Below, piece after piece: positions 6,661-12,681 of a stretch of DNA of 12,681 bases (position 1 is the first letter of the stretch; each line of letters opens with the position of its first letter). This stretch comes from Clostridiales bacterium UBA3277. GTDB taxonomy: Bacteria > Bacillota > Clostridia > Oscillospirales > Oscillospiraceae. The stretch spans positions 1 to 12,681 of the forward strand of contig DETX01000074.1 in assembly GCA_002362145.1 (NCBI GenBank), given 5' to 3'. A model generated the notes under the pieces. The model was not told the origin of the DNA. It did not search any database and saw only the letters and a list, made by a program, of their open reading frames with translations. A program made the translations under genes and the position numbers.

Positions 6661-7434
6661 TTAAGCGGCGATATACTTGTCGATGATGCCCTGAATGGTG
6701 CCGTCGGAGAGCAGCTCCTTGAGGGCGTTGTTGATGGCCTCGCTGAGCTCAGCGTTGTCCTTGTTCATGCCGATGGCGTAGGACTCCTCCACCCAGGCGC
6801 CGTCCAGCAGGGTCAGGCCGGGGTTGGCCTTGACATACTCAGCAGCGGGGGCGTTGTCGATGATGACGCAGTCCACCTGGCCGTTCATCAGAGCCTGGAC
6901 AGCGGAAGCGCCATTGTCATAGGCGGTGACGTGGTCCTCGCCATAGCCGCCGTTGTCGGGGGTGTCGGAGGCGTAGATGTAACCAGTGGTGCCTCTCTGG
7001 CAGCCGATCATCTTCTCGCCAAGGTTATCCATGGTGACGTCGGAGCCTTCCTTGACGATGACGGACTGGATGCCGGTGGCGTAGCTGTCGGAGAAGTTCA
7101 TGACCAGCTTCCGCTCCTCGGTGACGGAGACACCGGCCATAACGATGTCGGACTTGCCCTGCTGAACGGCCAGCAGCGCGGCGTCGAAGTCCATGTCATC
7201 CACAACCAGCTCCAGGCCCAGCTTTTCGGCGATGGCGCCGGCGATCTCCACGTCGATGCCCTCGAAGCTGCCGTCGTCCTTCACCATCTCATAGGGAGGG
7301 AAGGAAGCGTTGGTGGACATGATGAGCTTGCCCTTTTCCACGGTGTTCAGGCCGCTGGCGGTCTTTCCGCCGCAGCCGGCGAACAGGGTCAGAATCATCA
7401 GAGCGGTCAAAGCGATTGCAAAAATCTTTTTCAT
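6661..7434 (-). CDS. Polar amino acid-binding lipoprotein (family 3 substrate-binding protein)
   Basis: The extracellular binding protein of the importer, 257 residues. The signal peptide ends in a lipobox, LFAGC (17-21), so Cys21 should carry the lipid anchor. The mature part follows the SBP_bac_3 pattern: NASFPPYEM (42-50), FEGIDVEIA (57-65), the QQGKSDIVMAGVSVTEERK block (91-109) and GTTG (148-151). By analogy with HisJ, R108 is the likely ligand-carboxylate contact and D193 (VIIDNAPA) the likely amino-group contact. These residues say L-amino acid but not which one. ATG 7434 is preceded by AAGGAGAG at 8 bases. It is the first gene of the operon, under a near-consensus promoter (7494-7522), and is followed by a hairpin that likely limits downstream expression. 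Confidence 0.95.
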   Translation of the reverse strand: MKKIFAIALTALMILTLFAGCGGKTASGLNTVEKGKLIMSTNASFPPYEMVKDDGSFEGIDVEIAGAIAEKLGLELVVDDMDFDAALLAVQQGKSDIVMAGVSVTEERKLVMNFSDSYATGIQSVIVKEGSDVTMDNLGEKMIGCQRGTTGYIYASDTPDNGGYGEDHVTAYDNGASAVQALMNGQVDCVIIDNAPAAEYVKANPGLTLLDGAWVEESYAIGMNKDNAELSEAINNALKELLSDGTIQGIIDKYIAA

Positions 7435-7461
7435 AATTCATACTCTCCTTTTCCTCAAATG

Positions 7462-7477
7462 GCTTCCCGGGGGAAGC
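7462..7477 (-). other. Small hairpin in the binding-protein mRNA leader
   Basis: GCTTCCC and GGGAAGC form inverted arms around CC in the roughly 50-nt leader of the amino acid binding-protein mRNA. In RNA the loop would be about 4 bases. It could stabilise the message; no regulatory partner is evident. Confidence 0.35.
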
Positions 7478-7493
7478 GGTTTGGATGTTCTGC

Positions 7494-7522
7494 ATTATAC
7501 TCCGAATATTATTCATCGTCAA
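7494..7522 (-). promoter_or_regulatory. Strong SigA promoter of the amino acid transporter operon
   Basis: Minus strand: -35 TTGACG (7517-7522, one mismatch), 17-base spacer, -10 TATAAT (7494-7499, perfect). A start near 7487 leaves a leader of about 52 nt to the ATG at 7434. Confidence 0.85.
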
Positions 7523-7660
7523 TAGGATAATCATACAACAATGAAGAAAATGGAAGGCTTCATTTATGATAAATAGCACAAAAAGATTGGCTTAAGCCGG
7601 GAATATTCGATTATACAAGAACAATATTCGAAAAATCGAAAAAATCTGGATGAATATTAT
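7503..7660. repeat. AATATT-centred repeats around the amino acid transporter promoter
   Basis: AATATTCGA occurs at 7602-7610 and 7623-7631, exactly 21 bp apart (two helical turns). The inverted form CGAATATT is at 7503-7510, inside the promoter spacer, and a partial copy (GAATATTAT) is at 7652-7660. Nearby palindromes are ATTTAT-G-ATAAAT (7562-7574), GGCTTAAGCC (7589-7598), GAATATTC (7601-7608) and TTCGA-AAAA-TCGAA (7627-7640). Also AATGAAG and CTTCATT form 7-bp arms at 7540-7564. The phasing suggests regulator sites, but the area is AT-rich. Confidence 0.4.
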
Positions 7661-7677
7661 GCAGTATATTTTCATAA

Positions 7678-7709
7678 GCCCCGCCGGTGCCGGAGGGGGA
7701 AGGCGGGGC
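7678..7709. repeat. GC-rich inverted repeat in the divergent intergenic region
   Basis: GCCCCGCC (7678-7685) and GGCGGGGC (7702-7709) are perfect 8-bp arms around a 16-base loop, a GC-rich island in otherwise AT-rich DNA. No T-run follows on either strand, so it does not look like a terminator. The stretch from 7710 to 7870 shows no supported gene or site. Confidence 0.4.
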
Positions 7710-7879
7710 CCGGTATTCCTTCATTATGTATAAGGAGGGAATCCGGAGCGAAAAACCGCCCGGTCCCGGTCCTCCTGCGGCGCCGTGAGACTGCCTTCTC
7801 CGGGGAATATGCAGGAAAGAAAAATGGAACTTTCAGAGCAAAAGAGACAGTTGTCTTTCTGCACAAAAAGAAAGAAGAA

Positions 7880-7908
7880 ATTCCCGGGAATCTATAGGAA
7901 ATCCTATA
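7880..7908. promoter_or_regulatory. Two adjacent palindromes upstream of the peptide transporter promoter
   Basis: ATTCCCGGGAAT (7880-7891) is a perfect 12-bp palindrome. One base later, TATAGGA-AA-TCCTATA (7893-7908) is a perfect 16-bp inverted repeat. The second ends 25 bases before the -35 box at 7934, a usual position for an activator or an upstream repressor site. The regulator is unknown. Confidence 0.45.
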
Positions 7909-7933
7909 AACTTGTAAAATGGGGAAAAAACAT

Positions 7934-7962
7934 TTGACATCCAGCCAGAGACAGTGCATAAT
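7934..7962 (+). promoter_or_regulatory. SigA promoter of the oligopeptide transporter operon
   Basis: -35 TTGACA (7934-7939, perfect), 17-base spacer, -10 CATAAT (7957-7962, one mismatch). A start near 7969 gives an untranslated leader of about 167 nt before the ATG at 8136, long enough to hold the hairpins described there. Confidence 0.8.
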
Positions 7963-7994
7963 AGGTAAATAAAAGATATCCAGAATATGAACAG

Positions 7995-8100
7995 AAAACG
8001 CCGAGGGCTTGCAAAACCGGGTCTGGCGGCGTTCCGCTTTTCTCCCGGAGGGCCGGGAGAAAACGCCGTTTGTTATGATGCTGTCCCAAAGGACGGTTTT
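7995..8100 (+). promoter_or_regulatory. Structured mRNA leader, possible attenuator
   Basis: The leader holds a hairpin of 11 perfect pairs (TTTTCTCCCGG 8038-8048, loop AGGG, CCGGGAGAAAA 8053-8063), extended by CGGCG (8027-8031) with CGCCG (8064-8068). CGGCGTT (8027-8033) can instead pair with AACGCCG (7997-8003), so two folds compete for the same strand. A short terminator-like hairpin follows: CTGTCC (8081-8086), loop CAAA, GGACGG (8091-8096), then TTTT. The logic resembles attenuation, but I do not recognise any known riboswitch class, and the U-run is short. Confidence 0.45.
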
Positions 8101-8135
8101 CATAAAAATTAAGAAAAAGGAGGATTTTTTCGAAA

Positions 8136-10325
8136 ATGAAAAAGTTCACGAAAATCATGAGCGTCCTGATGGTGCTCGCTATGGTTCTCGGCATGGCCGC
8201 CTGCGGCGCCAAGACGGATAGCACTGCCACCACCGCCGCTCCTGCGGAGACCACCGCAGCCCCCACCGAGACCACTGCTGCTCCGGTGGAAGCGGTCGAG
8301 GTTCCCGGCGCTGACGCTACCGACGACGAGCTCTATGACTACGTTCTGGGCGACTACTACGAGGCTTACATGAAGGCCCTCGACAGCATGGATATGTCCG
8401 AGCGTTACGCCCTGGAGGCCATCGCCGAGGCAAAGCTGCTGCAGGCCAGCGTTCTGCAGCCCACCACCACCCGTGGCGGCAACTACGCCATCGGCCGTGT
8501 GGTTCCCAAGTCCATCTGCACCACCCTGTTCGGCAGCGACGCTGACCGTCAGTACTCTGTTATGGTCACCGAAGAGCTGATCAAGGCTGCTGACCGTGAC
8601 GAGCTGAAGAAGATCTGGGCTGAGGCTGAGGACGCCGCCGCCTATATGACCCAGGCCAAGGAGTATCTGACCAGCAATGGCTACACCATGAAGGACAGCT
8701 ACGACCACATCAACACCTCCGACCCCCAGACCTGGGACGTGCTGGCCACCTACCTGCAGGCGGACGCCGAGCCCATCATGCAGACCTATGACGGCCTGAT
8801 GATGTACGACGCCAAGAACAACCAGGTCCCCGCTCTGGCTGAGAGCGTTGAGGTCAACGATGACCAGACCGTGTTCACCTTCAAGATCCGCCAGGGCGTC
8901 AAGTGGGTTGACTCCCAGGGCCGTGAGCTGGGTGACGTGACTGCCGATGACTGGCTTGCCGGTATGCAGCACATGCTGGATGCCCAGGGCGGCCTGGAGT
9001 GGCTGGTTGACGGCCTGATCGTGGGCGCCACTGAGTACATGGGCGGCGAGACCACCGACTTCGCGGACGTGGGCGTCAAGGCTCTGGATGACTACACCCT
9101 GGAGTACACCCTGACCCAGTCCACCCCCTACTTCCTGACCATGCTGGGCTACAGCATCTTCGCCCCCATGAACCGGGCTTACTTCCTGAGCCAGGGCGGC
9201 GCTTTCGGCGTGGATGAGTTTGCTACCGCCAAGGACAGCTCCACCTACACCTACGGCACCAGCCCCGACACCATTGCCTACAATGGTCCCTTCCGCGTTA
9301 CCAGCTTCACCGAGAAGAACACCATCGTGTTCTCTGCCAATGATGCCTACTACGCTCCCGAGCGTCTGGGCGTCCAGACTCTGACCTGGAAGTTCAACGA
9401 CGGCACCGATGCCACCAAGTCCTACAACGACATGAAGGCTGGCGACGTCAGCGGCGCTGGCCTGAACACCTCCACCATCGAGATGGCCAAGACCGAGGGC
9501 CTGTTTGACGAGTATGCTTACACCTCCGAGACCGAGGCTATCAGCTTCGTCGCCTGGCTGAACGTCAACCGTAAGGCTTACGCCAACTACAACGACGCCA
9601 CCCTGGGCGTTTCCCAGCAGACCGACGAGCAGAAGGAACTGGCTCACGCCGCCCTGCTGAACGTCCACTTCCGTCACGCTGTCCACTACTCCATCGACCG
9701 CGCTACTGCCAACGCTCAGCGTGTGGGCGAGGAGCTCAAGTACAACAACCTGATCAACGCCTATGTTCCCGGCGACTTCGTCAAGCTGGAGCATGACGTG
9801 ACTGTGGACATCAACGGCACTGCCACCACCTTCCCCGCTGGCACCTTCTATGGAGAGATCCGCCAGGCTCAGCTGGAGGCTGACGGCAGCCACATCAAGG
9901 CCTTCGACGTAGAGACCGGTCTGGGCATCGGCTTCGACGGCTGGTACAACCCCGAGGTTGCCGCCGCTGAGATGGCCATTGCTGTGGAAGAGCTGAAGGC
10001 CCAGGGCTACGAGATCTCCGCTGAGAACCCCGTCCACCTGGATCTGGCCAACTACTACGGCGCCGAGAGCTTCAAGAACGAGGGCCAGGCCTACAAGCAG
10101 AGCATCGAGAGCGCTCTGGGCGGCCTGGTGGTCGTGGACATCGTTCCCTTCGACACCGCTCAGGATTGGAACAACGCCACTTACTATCCCAACACCGGCG
10201 CTGAGATGAACTACGACATCGGCACCAACGGCGGCTGGGGCCCCGACTATGGTGATCCCAAGAGCTATCTGGACACCATCCTCCCCGGCAGCAACGGTAT
10301 GTGCAAGAGCTTCGGCCTGTTCTAA
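8136..10325 (+). CDS. Oligopeptide-binding lipoprotein (AmiA/OppA type), apparently circularly permuted
   Basis: Family 5 extracellular solute-binding protein of 729 residues, the peptide-capture part of an Ami/Opp importer. A signal peptide ends at GMAAC with lipid Cys23, followed by a Thr/Ala/Pro linker containing three heptads TTAAPxE (32-52). Residues from about 196 to 729 follow the canonical family order: TYDGLMMYD (217-225), VPALAES (231-237), FTFKIRQGVKW (247-257), LLNVHFRHAVHYSIDRA (507-523), and GGWGPDYGDP with YLD (699-713). It then ends at KSFGLF, where AmiA-like proteins continue for about 120 residues. Residues 62-170 resemble that missing tail (SERYALEAIAEAKLL, PTTTRGG, IGRVVPK, DELKKIWAEA), so the order appears permuted rather than truncated. 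ATG 8136 follows AAGGAGG by 12 bases. Arg codons are mostly CGT (10 of 15), unlike neighbouring genes, suggesting high expression. Confidence 0.93.
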   Translation: MKKFTKIMSVLMVLAMVLGMAACGAKTDSTATTAAPAETTAAPTETTAAPVEAVEVPGADATDDELYDYVLGDYYEAYMKALDSMDMSERYALEAIAEAKLLQASVLQPTTTRGGNYAIGRVVPKSICTTLFGSDADRQYSVMVTEELIKAADRDELKKIWAEAEDAAAYMTQAKEYLTSNGYTMKDSYDHINTSDPQTWDVLATYLQADAEPIMQTYDGLMMYDAKNNQVPALAESVEVNDDQTVFTFKIRQGVKWVDSQGRELGDVTADDWLAGMQHMLDAQGGLEWLVDGLIVGATEYMGGETTDFADVGVKALDDYTLEYTLTQSTPYFLTMLGYSIFAPMNRAYFLSQGGAFGVDEFATAKDSSTYTYGTSPDTIAYNGPFRVTSFTEKNTIVFSANDAYYAPERLGVQTLTWKFNDGTDATKSYNDMKAGDVSGAGLNTSTIEMAKTEGLFDEYAYTSETEAISFVAWLNVNRKAYANYNDATLGVSQQTDEQKELAHAALLNVHFRHAVHYSIDRATANAQRVGEELKYNNLINAYVPGDFVKLEHDVTVDINGTATTFPAGTFYGEIRQAQLEADGSHIKAFDVETGLGIGFDGWYNPEVAAAEMAIAVEELKAQGYEISAENPVHLDLANYYGAESFKNEGQAYKQSIESALGGLVVVDIVPFDTAQDWNNATYYPNTGAEMNYDIGTNGGWGPDYGDPKSYLDTILPGSNGMCKSFGLF
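8229..8291 (+). repeat. Three tandem heptad codon repeats in the lipoprotein linker
   Basis: Residues 32-52 of the peptide-binding lipoprotein are TTAAP-A-E, TTAAP-T-E, TTAAP-V-E: three 21-base units that differ mainly at synonymous positions. They form a flexible, possibly length-variable tether between the lipid anchor and the folded domain. Confidence 0.85.
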
Positions 10326-10372
10326 ACCGCGATTTCTCTGAAATAGCGAGAGCCTAAAATCAACGCAAGGTG

Positions 10373-10403
10373 GGAGCCGGATCCCGAGCGATCCGGCTCC
10401 TTT
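10373..10403 (+). terminator. Terminator-like hairpin between peptide-binding and OppB-type genes
   Basis: GGAGCCGGATC (10373-10383) and GATCCGGCTCC (10390-10400) form a perfect 11-bp stem with a 6-base loop, followed by only TTT, then CCC. With such a weak U-run it probably acts as a partial terminator or an mRNA 3'-end stabiliser, leaving the binding protein more abundant than the permeases. No clear promoter lies between it and the permease start. Confidence 0.65.
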
Positions 10404-10429
10404 CCCAACTATTAAGCGAGAGTGGTATT

Positions 10430-12001
10430 ATGACGAAATATGTAATAAACAGACTCATTCGCGGTTTCCTCTCGGTGGCGGTCATGCTGATCATTGTCAT
10501 GGTGATGATCTTTACCCTTATGGACCGGGAGTTGATTTTTGCGGCGGACCCCGTTTTCAGCAAACGTACCAACAACTCCAAGCCCACCTATATGAACAGC
10601 AAGTGGGAAGAGTATGGGTATCTGGATTATGTTACCTATGCGGATTATTTGCTTCAGCTGACCAAGGACGGAGTCATTGACGAGGAAACCCGGGCCGCCG
10701 CCGTGAAGCTGGGCAGAACGCCTGACGCCGATTCGGACCTGACGGCGGAGTATGTCCAGAAATTTAACGAATACTACACTTCCAGGGGCTATGCCGTGAC
10801 CCGGCTGGATACCGTGATGAGCGGACGTAAGGTCGCCAACGGCGGTCAGGCTGCCCTTTACGCCACCAAAGATAAGCCGATTATGGAGCGGGCCATCGGC
10901 TATTTCACCGGCCTGCTTGAGTTTGACAACATTCACAAAGTGGAGGGCGATGTCGGCGAGCGCAAGCTGACGTTTACCCTGTATGATCCCGTGTACGGCG
11001 GGGAGAAGTTTTCTCCGGCCATTATGGGCAATGGCAGCTATCATAAGTATCTTCTGTACTGTGACAGCAAGTTCCCCTATATTCATCAGAATTTTCTCAC
11101 GATCCACCTGGGTAAATCCTTTGTGGTGAACCAGGGAGTCGATGTGTACGATACAATGACCCGCTCTCAGGGTGCTTATGTCTCCCGCGAAGTCACCTAT
11201 CCCACCGGCCTGAAAGAGATCAGCGCGGACGACCTGCACACGGCGACCTATGTTGCCGGATCTCTGGAAACCGGTGAGCTTCTGTATGCCCCCCGGTATA
11301 CGGACGACTATACCCAGACCTTTACAGTGAAGAACGGCATGTCCAAAATGGGCTATTCCTTCCTGTTCGGCATCCTGGCAGTGGTCCTGGCCTATGCGCT
11401 GGGACTGCCTCTTGGCGTCTGGATGGCCCTGCGGGCGGACAAGCTGGTTGACAAGATCGGCACGTTCTACATTGTGTTTATCACCGCGGTCCCCAGTCTG
11501 TCCTATATCTTTATGGTGAAAACCCTGGGTTACGCCCTGGGAATTCCCACCACGTTTGACCTGGAGTCCACCAATAAGATGATGTACGTTCTGCCCATCA
11601 TTTCTCTGGCCATGCCCAGCGTGGCCCGGCTGATGCGGTGGATGCGCCGGTATATGATCGACCAGAAAAACTCCGATTACGTCCGTTTCGCCCGGTCCAA
11701 CGGCCTGACAGAGGGCGAAATCTTCCGCAAGCATATTATGCGCAATGCCATTGTGCCCATTGTGCAGGGCATTCCCGCCAGCATCCTGTTCAGCCTGGTG
11801 GGCGCGTTCTACACCGAAAAGGTCTACGCCATTCCCGGCACCGGCGGCCTGATGGTCACAGCCATTCAGACCTACGACAACAACGTGATCGTTGGCATCT
11901 GCCTGTTCTACGGCCTGCTCAGCGTCGTGTCCCTGGTTTTGGGAGATGTGCTGATGGCGGCGGTGGACCCCAGAATTTCCTTCAATACGAAAGCCAGGTG
12001 A
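10430..12001 (+). CDS. oppB: Oligopeptide ABC transporter permease, OppB/AmiC type, with large outside loop
   Basis: First membrane subunit of the peptide importer, 523 residues. A single helix at about 12-32 is followed by roughly 275 residues (33-308) of mostly hydrophilic sequence. The conserved five-helix core then follows (helices at about 309-333, 343-369, 385-405, 445-465 and 486-512). The EAA loop is DYVRFARSNGL (416-426) followed by HIMRNAIVPIV (435-445), and DPRI (513-516) closes the core as in OppB proteins. Typical OppB is near 310 residues; Gram-positive AmiC proteins, near 500, also have a big loop between helices 1 and 2. The frame is open back to GTG 10370, but that lies in the terminator hairpin. 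ATG 10430 gives the normal MTKYVINRLIRGF N-terminus, although its ribosome binding site (GCGAGAG) is weak. Confidence 0.93.
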   Translation: MTKYVINRLIRGFLSVAVMLIIVMVMIFTLMDRELIFAADPVFSKRTNNSKPTYMNSKWEEYGYLDYVTYADYLLQLTKDGVIDEETRAAAVKLGRTPDADSDLTAEYVQKFNEYYTSRGYAVTRLDTVMSGRKVANGGQAALYATKDKPIMERAIGYFTGLLEFDNIHKVEGDVGERKLTFTLYDPVYGGEKFSPAIMGNGSYHKYLLYCDSKFPYIHQNFLTIHLGKSFVVNQGVDVYDTMTRSQGAYVSREVTYPTGLKEISADDLHTATYVAGSLETGELLYAPRYTDDYTQTFTVKNGMSKMGYSFLFGILAVVLAYALGLPLGVWMALRADKLVDKIGTFYIVFITAVPSLSYIFMVKTLGYALGIPTTFDLESTNKMMYVLPIISLAMPSVARLMRWMRRYMIDQKNSDYVRFARSNGLTEGEIFRKHIMRNAIVPIVQGIPASILFSLVGAFYTEKVYAIPGTGGLMVTAIQTYDNNVIVGICLFYGLLSVVSLVLGDVLMAAVDPRISFNTKAR

Positions 12002-12007
12002 GTCGCG

Positions 12008-12681
12008 ATGATGAACGAAAAGATCAATTTAGACGATTTGGGAATGTCCGAGGAGGAGCTGTTCTCCCTGCATCCCCATGACAACATGGAGGCTGAGCGA
12101 ATCACCGCTCCCCGGTACTCCTATTGGAAGAGCGTTTTCAGGGTGTTCTTCCGGAAGAAGATCAACATTTTTGTCCTGGTGCTGCTGGTATTCGTGGTGG
12201 TGTTTGCCTTTGTCTACCCCCCTCTGTCCGGCTATGACGAGTTCGCCAACCTGATGGACAGCACCGCCAAACACCTGTCCCCGGCGGCGGCTATGGACAA
12301 ATTCGGCCACAATATCCACTGGATTCTGGGCACCGGCGCCTCCGGCAACTCCACCTTCGATGCAGTGTGGTCCGGCGCGCGGATCTCCATTGCCCTGGCC
12401 CTGGTCTGCGGCCTGATCAATATGGTCGTGGGCGTGATTGTGGGCGCCCTGTGGGGATACTCCAAGCGCGCCGACAAGGTCATGCTGGAAGTTTACAACG
12501 TGGTCGGCAACATCCCCTATCAGCTGCTGTGCTCCGTGCTGGTGCTGATTTTCCGCCCGAAATTCTGGACCATGGTGTTCGCGCTGACCATCACCGGCTG
12601 GCTGGGCATCGCCCATTTCTTCCGCACCCAGGTGCTGATCATCCGGGACCGGGAGTATAACCTGGCCTCCCGCTGCCTGGG
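12008..12681 (+). CDS. oppC: Oligopeptide ABC transporter permease, OppC/AmiD type (partial, C-terminus outside window)
   Basis: Second membrane subunit; 224 complete codons are visible. An acidic N-terminus (1-32) precedes YWKSVFRVFFRKK and the first helix (about 52-70), the usual OppC layout. The loop HWILGTGASGNSTFDAVWSGAR (104-125, approximate) matches the family's GTD-x-x-G region, but with Gly in place of the usual Asp. Helices follow at about 127-149, 160-182 and 186-204. The window stops inside the EAA loop (REYNLASRCLG). ATG 12008 lies 6 bases after the OppB stop, with AGGTGA overlapping that stop as the ribosome binding site; ATG 12011, one codon on, is an equal alternative. The ATPase genes normally expected next would lie beyond the window. 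Confidence 0.92.
   Translation, partial: MMNEKINLDDLGMSEEELFSLHPHDNMEAERITAPRYSYWKSVFRVFFRKKINIFVLVLLVFVVVFAFVYPPLSGYDEFANLMDSTAKHLSPAAAMDKFGHNIHWILGTGASGNSTFDAVWSGARISIALALVCGLINMVVGVIVGALWGYSKRADKVMLEVYNVVGNIPYQLLCSVLVLIFRPKFWTMVFALTITGWLGIAHFFRTQVLIIRDREYNLASRCL

Noticed and set aside
7726..7788. 20-codon plus-strand frame beginning MYKEG
   Set aside because: No ribosome binding site upstream; the AAGGAGG there lies inside the frame. Pro/Gly-rich end arises from GC-rich DNA.
7672..8103. 143-residue minus-strand frame in the divergent intergenic region
   Set aside because: No ribosome binding site, no recognisable protein features, and it covers the promoter, palindromes and leader of the peptide operon.
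8109..10037. 642-residue minus-strand open frame opposite the peptide-binding gene
   Set aside because: Antisense shadow of a strongly codon-biased gene. The product is Gly/Val/Leu/His-rich without domains, and it would end inside the opposing gene's leader.
10316..10429. Frameshift or truncation of the peptide-binding gene
   Set aside because: Nothing after the stop resembles the family's tail in any frame; the region holds a hairpin and a short leader. The tail-like segment is found at the N-terminus instead, so permutation explains it better.

Overview
The window looks like chromosomal DNA from a Gram-positive anaerobe of the Clostridia, most likely Oscillospiraceae (Flavonifractor/Lawsonibacter/Oscillibacter-like). 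This assignment is inferred from protein style and gene content, not from a search. Coding regions are GC-rich with GC-ending codons, intergenic regions are AT-rich, Shine-Dalgarno sites are strong (AAGGAGG), promoters are of SigA type, and both substrate-binding proteins are lipoproteins. No tRNA, rRNA, CRISPR, insertion sequence or phage gene was seen.

Layout. (1) Positions 4444 to 1, minus strand: a tightly packed four-gene envelope operon. In transcription order it encodes a GT2 glycosyltransferase fused to a GtrA membrane domain, a membrane-anchored phosphodiester glycosidase (NAGPA/DUF2233 family), an unrecognised 568-residue single-pass membrane protein, and a PAP2 phosphatase cut by the window edge. 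(2) Positions 4445 to 5057: a divergent intergenic region with two promoters and a 24-bp perfect palindrome, then a small ArsR/SmtB-type metal sensor and a strong, probably bidirectional terminator. (3) Positions 7434 to 5059, minus strand: a complete polar amino acid ABC importer (lipoprotein, permease, ATPase). A terminator-like hairpin sits between the lipoprotein and the permease, and the permease and ATPase genes overlap. (4) Positions 7435 to 8135: about 700 bp of divergent regulatory DNA with two good promoters, several palindromes, spaced AATATTCGA repeats and a structured leader of about 165 nt. (5) Positions 8136 to 12681, plus strand: an Ami/Opp-type oligopeptide importer, with a lipoprotein, an OppB-type permease with a very large outside loop, and an OppC-type permease cut by the window edge.

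How the genes work together. The envelope operon has the parts for moving a sugar on an undecaprenyl carrier, processing a phosphodiester-linked sugar outside the cell and recycling the lipid phosphate. Its exact product cannot be read from sequence. The two ABC systems are nutrient uptake modules facing away from one shared control region. Each has a hairpin just after the binding-protein gene, which should make the binding protein more abundant than the membrane parts.

The most notable observation is the peptide-binding lipoprotein at 8136-10325. It stops where AmiA/OppA relatives still have roughly 120 residues to go, and a segment resembling that missing tail lies at its N-terminus, between the lipid-anchor linker and the canonical start. 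It therefore reads as a circularly permuted oligopeptide-binding protein.
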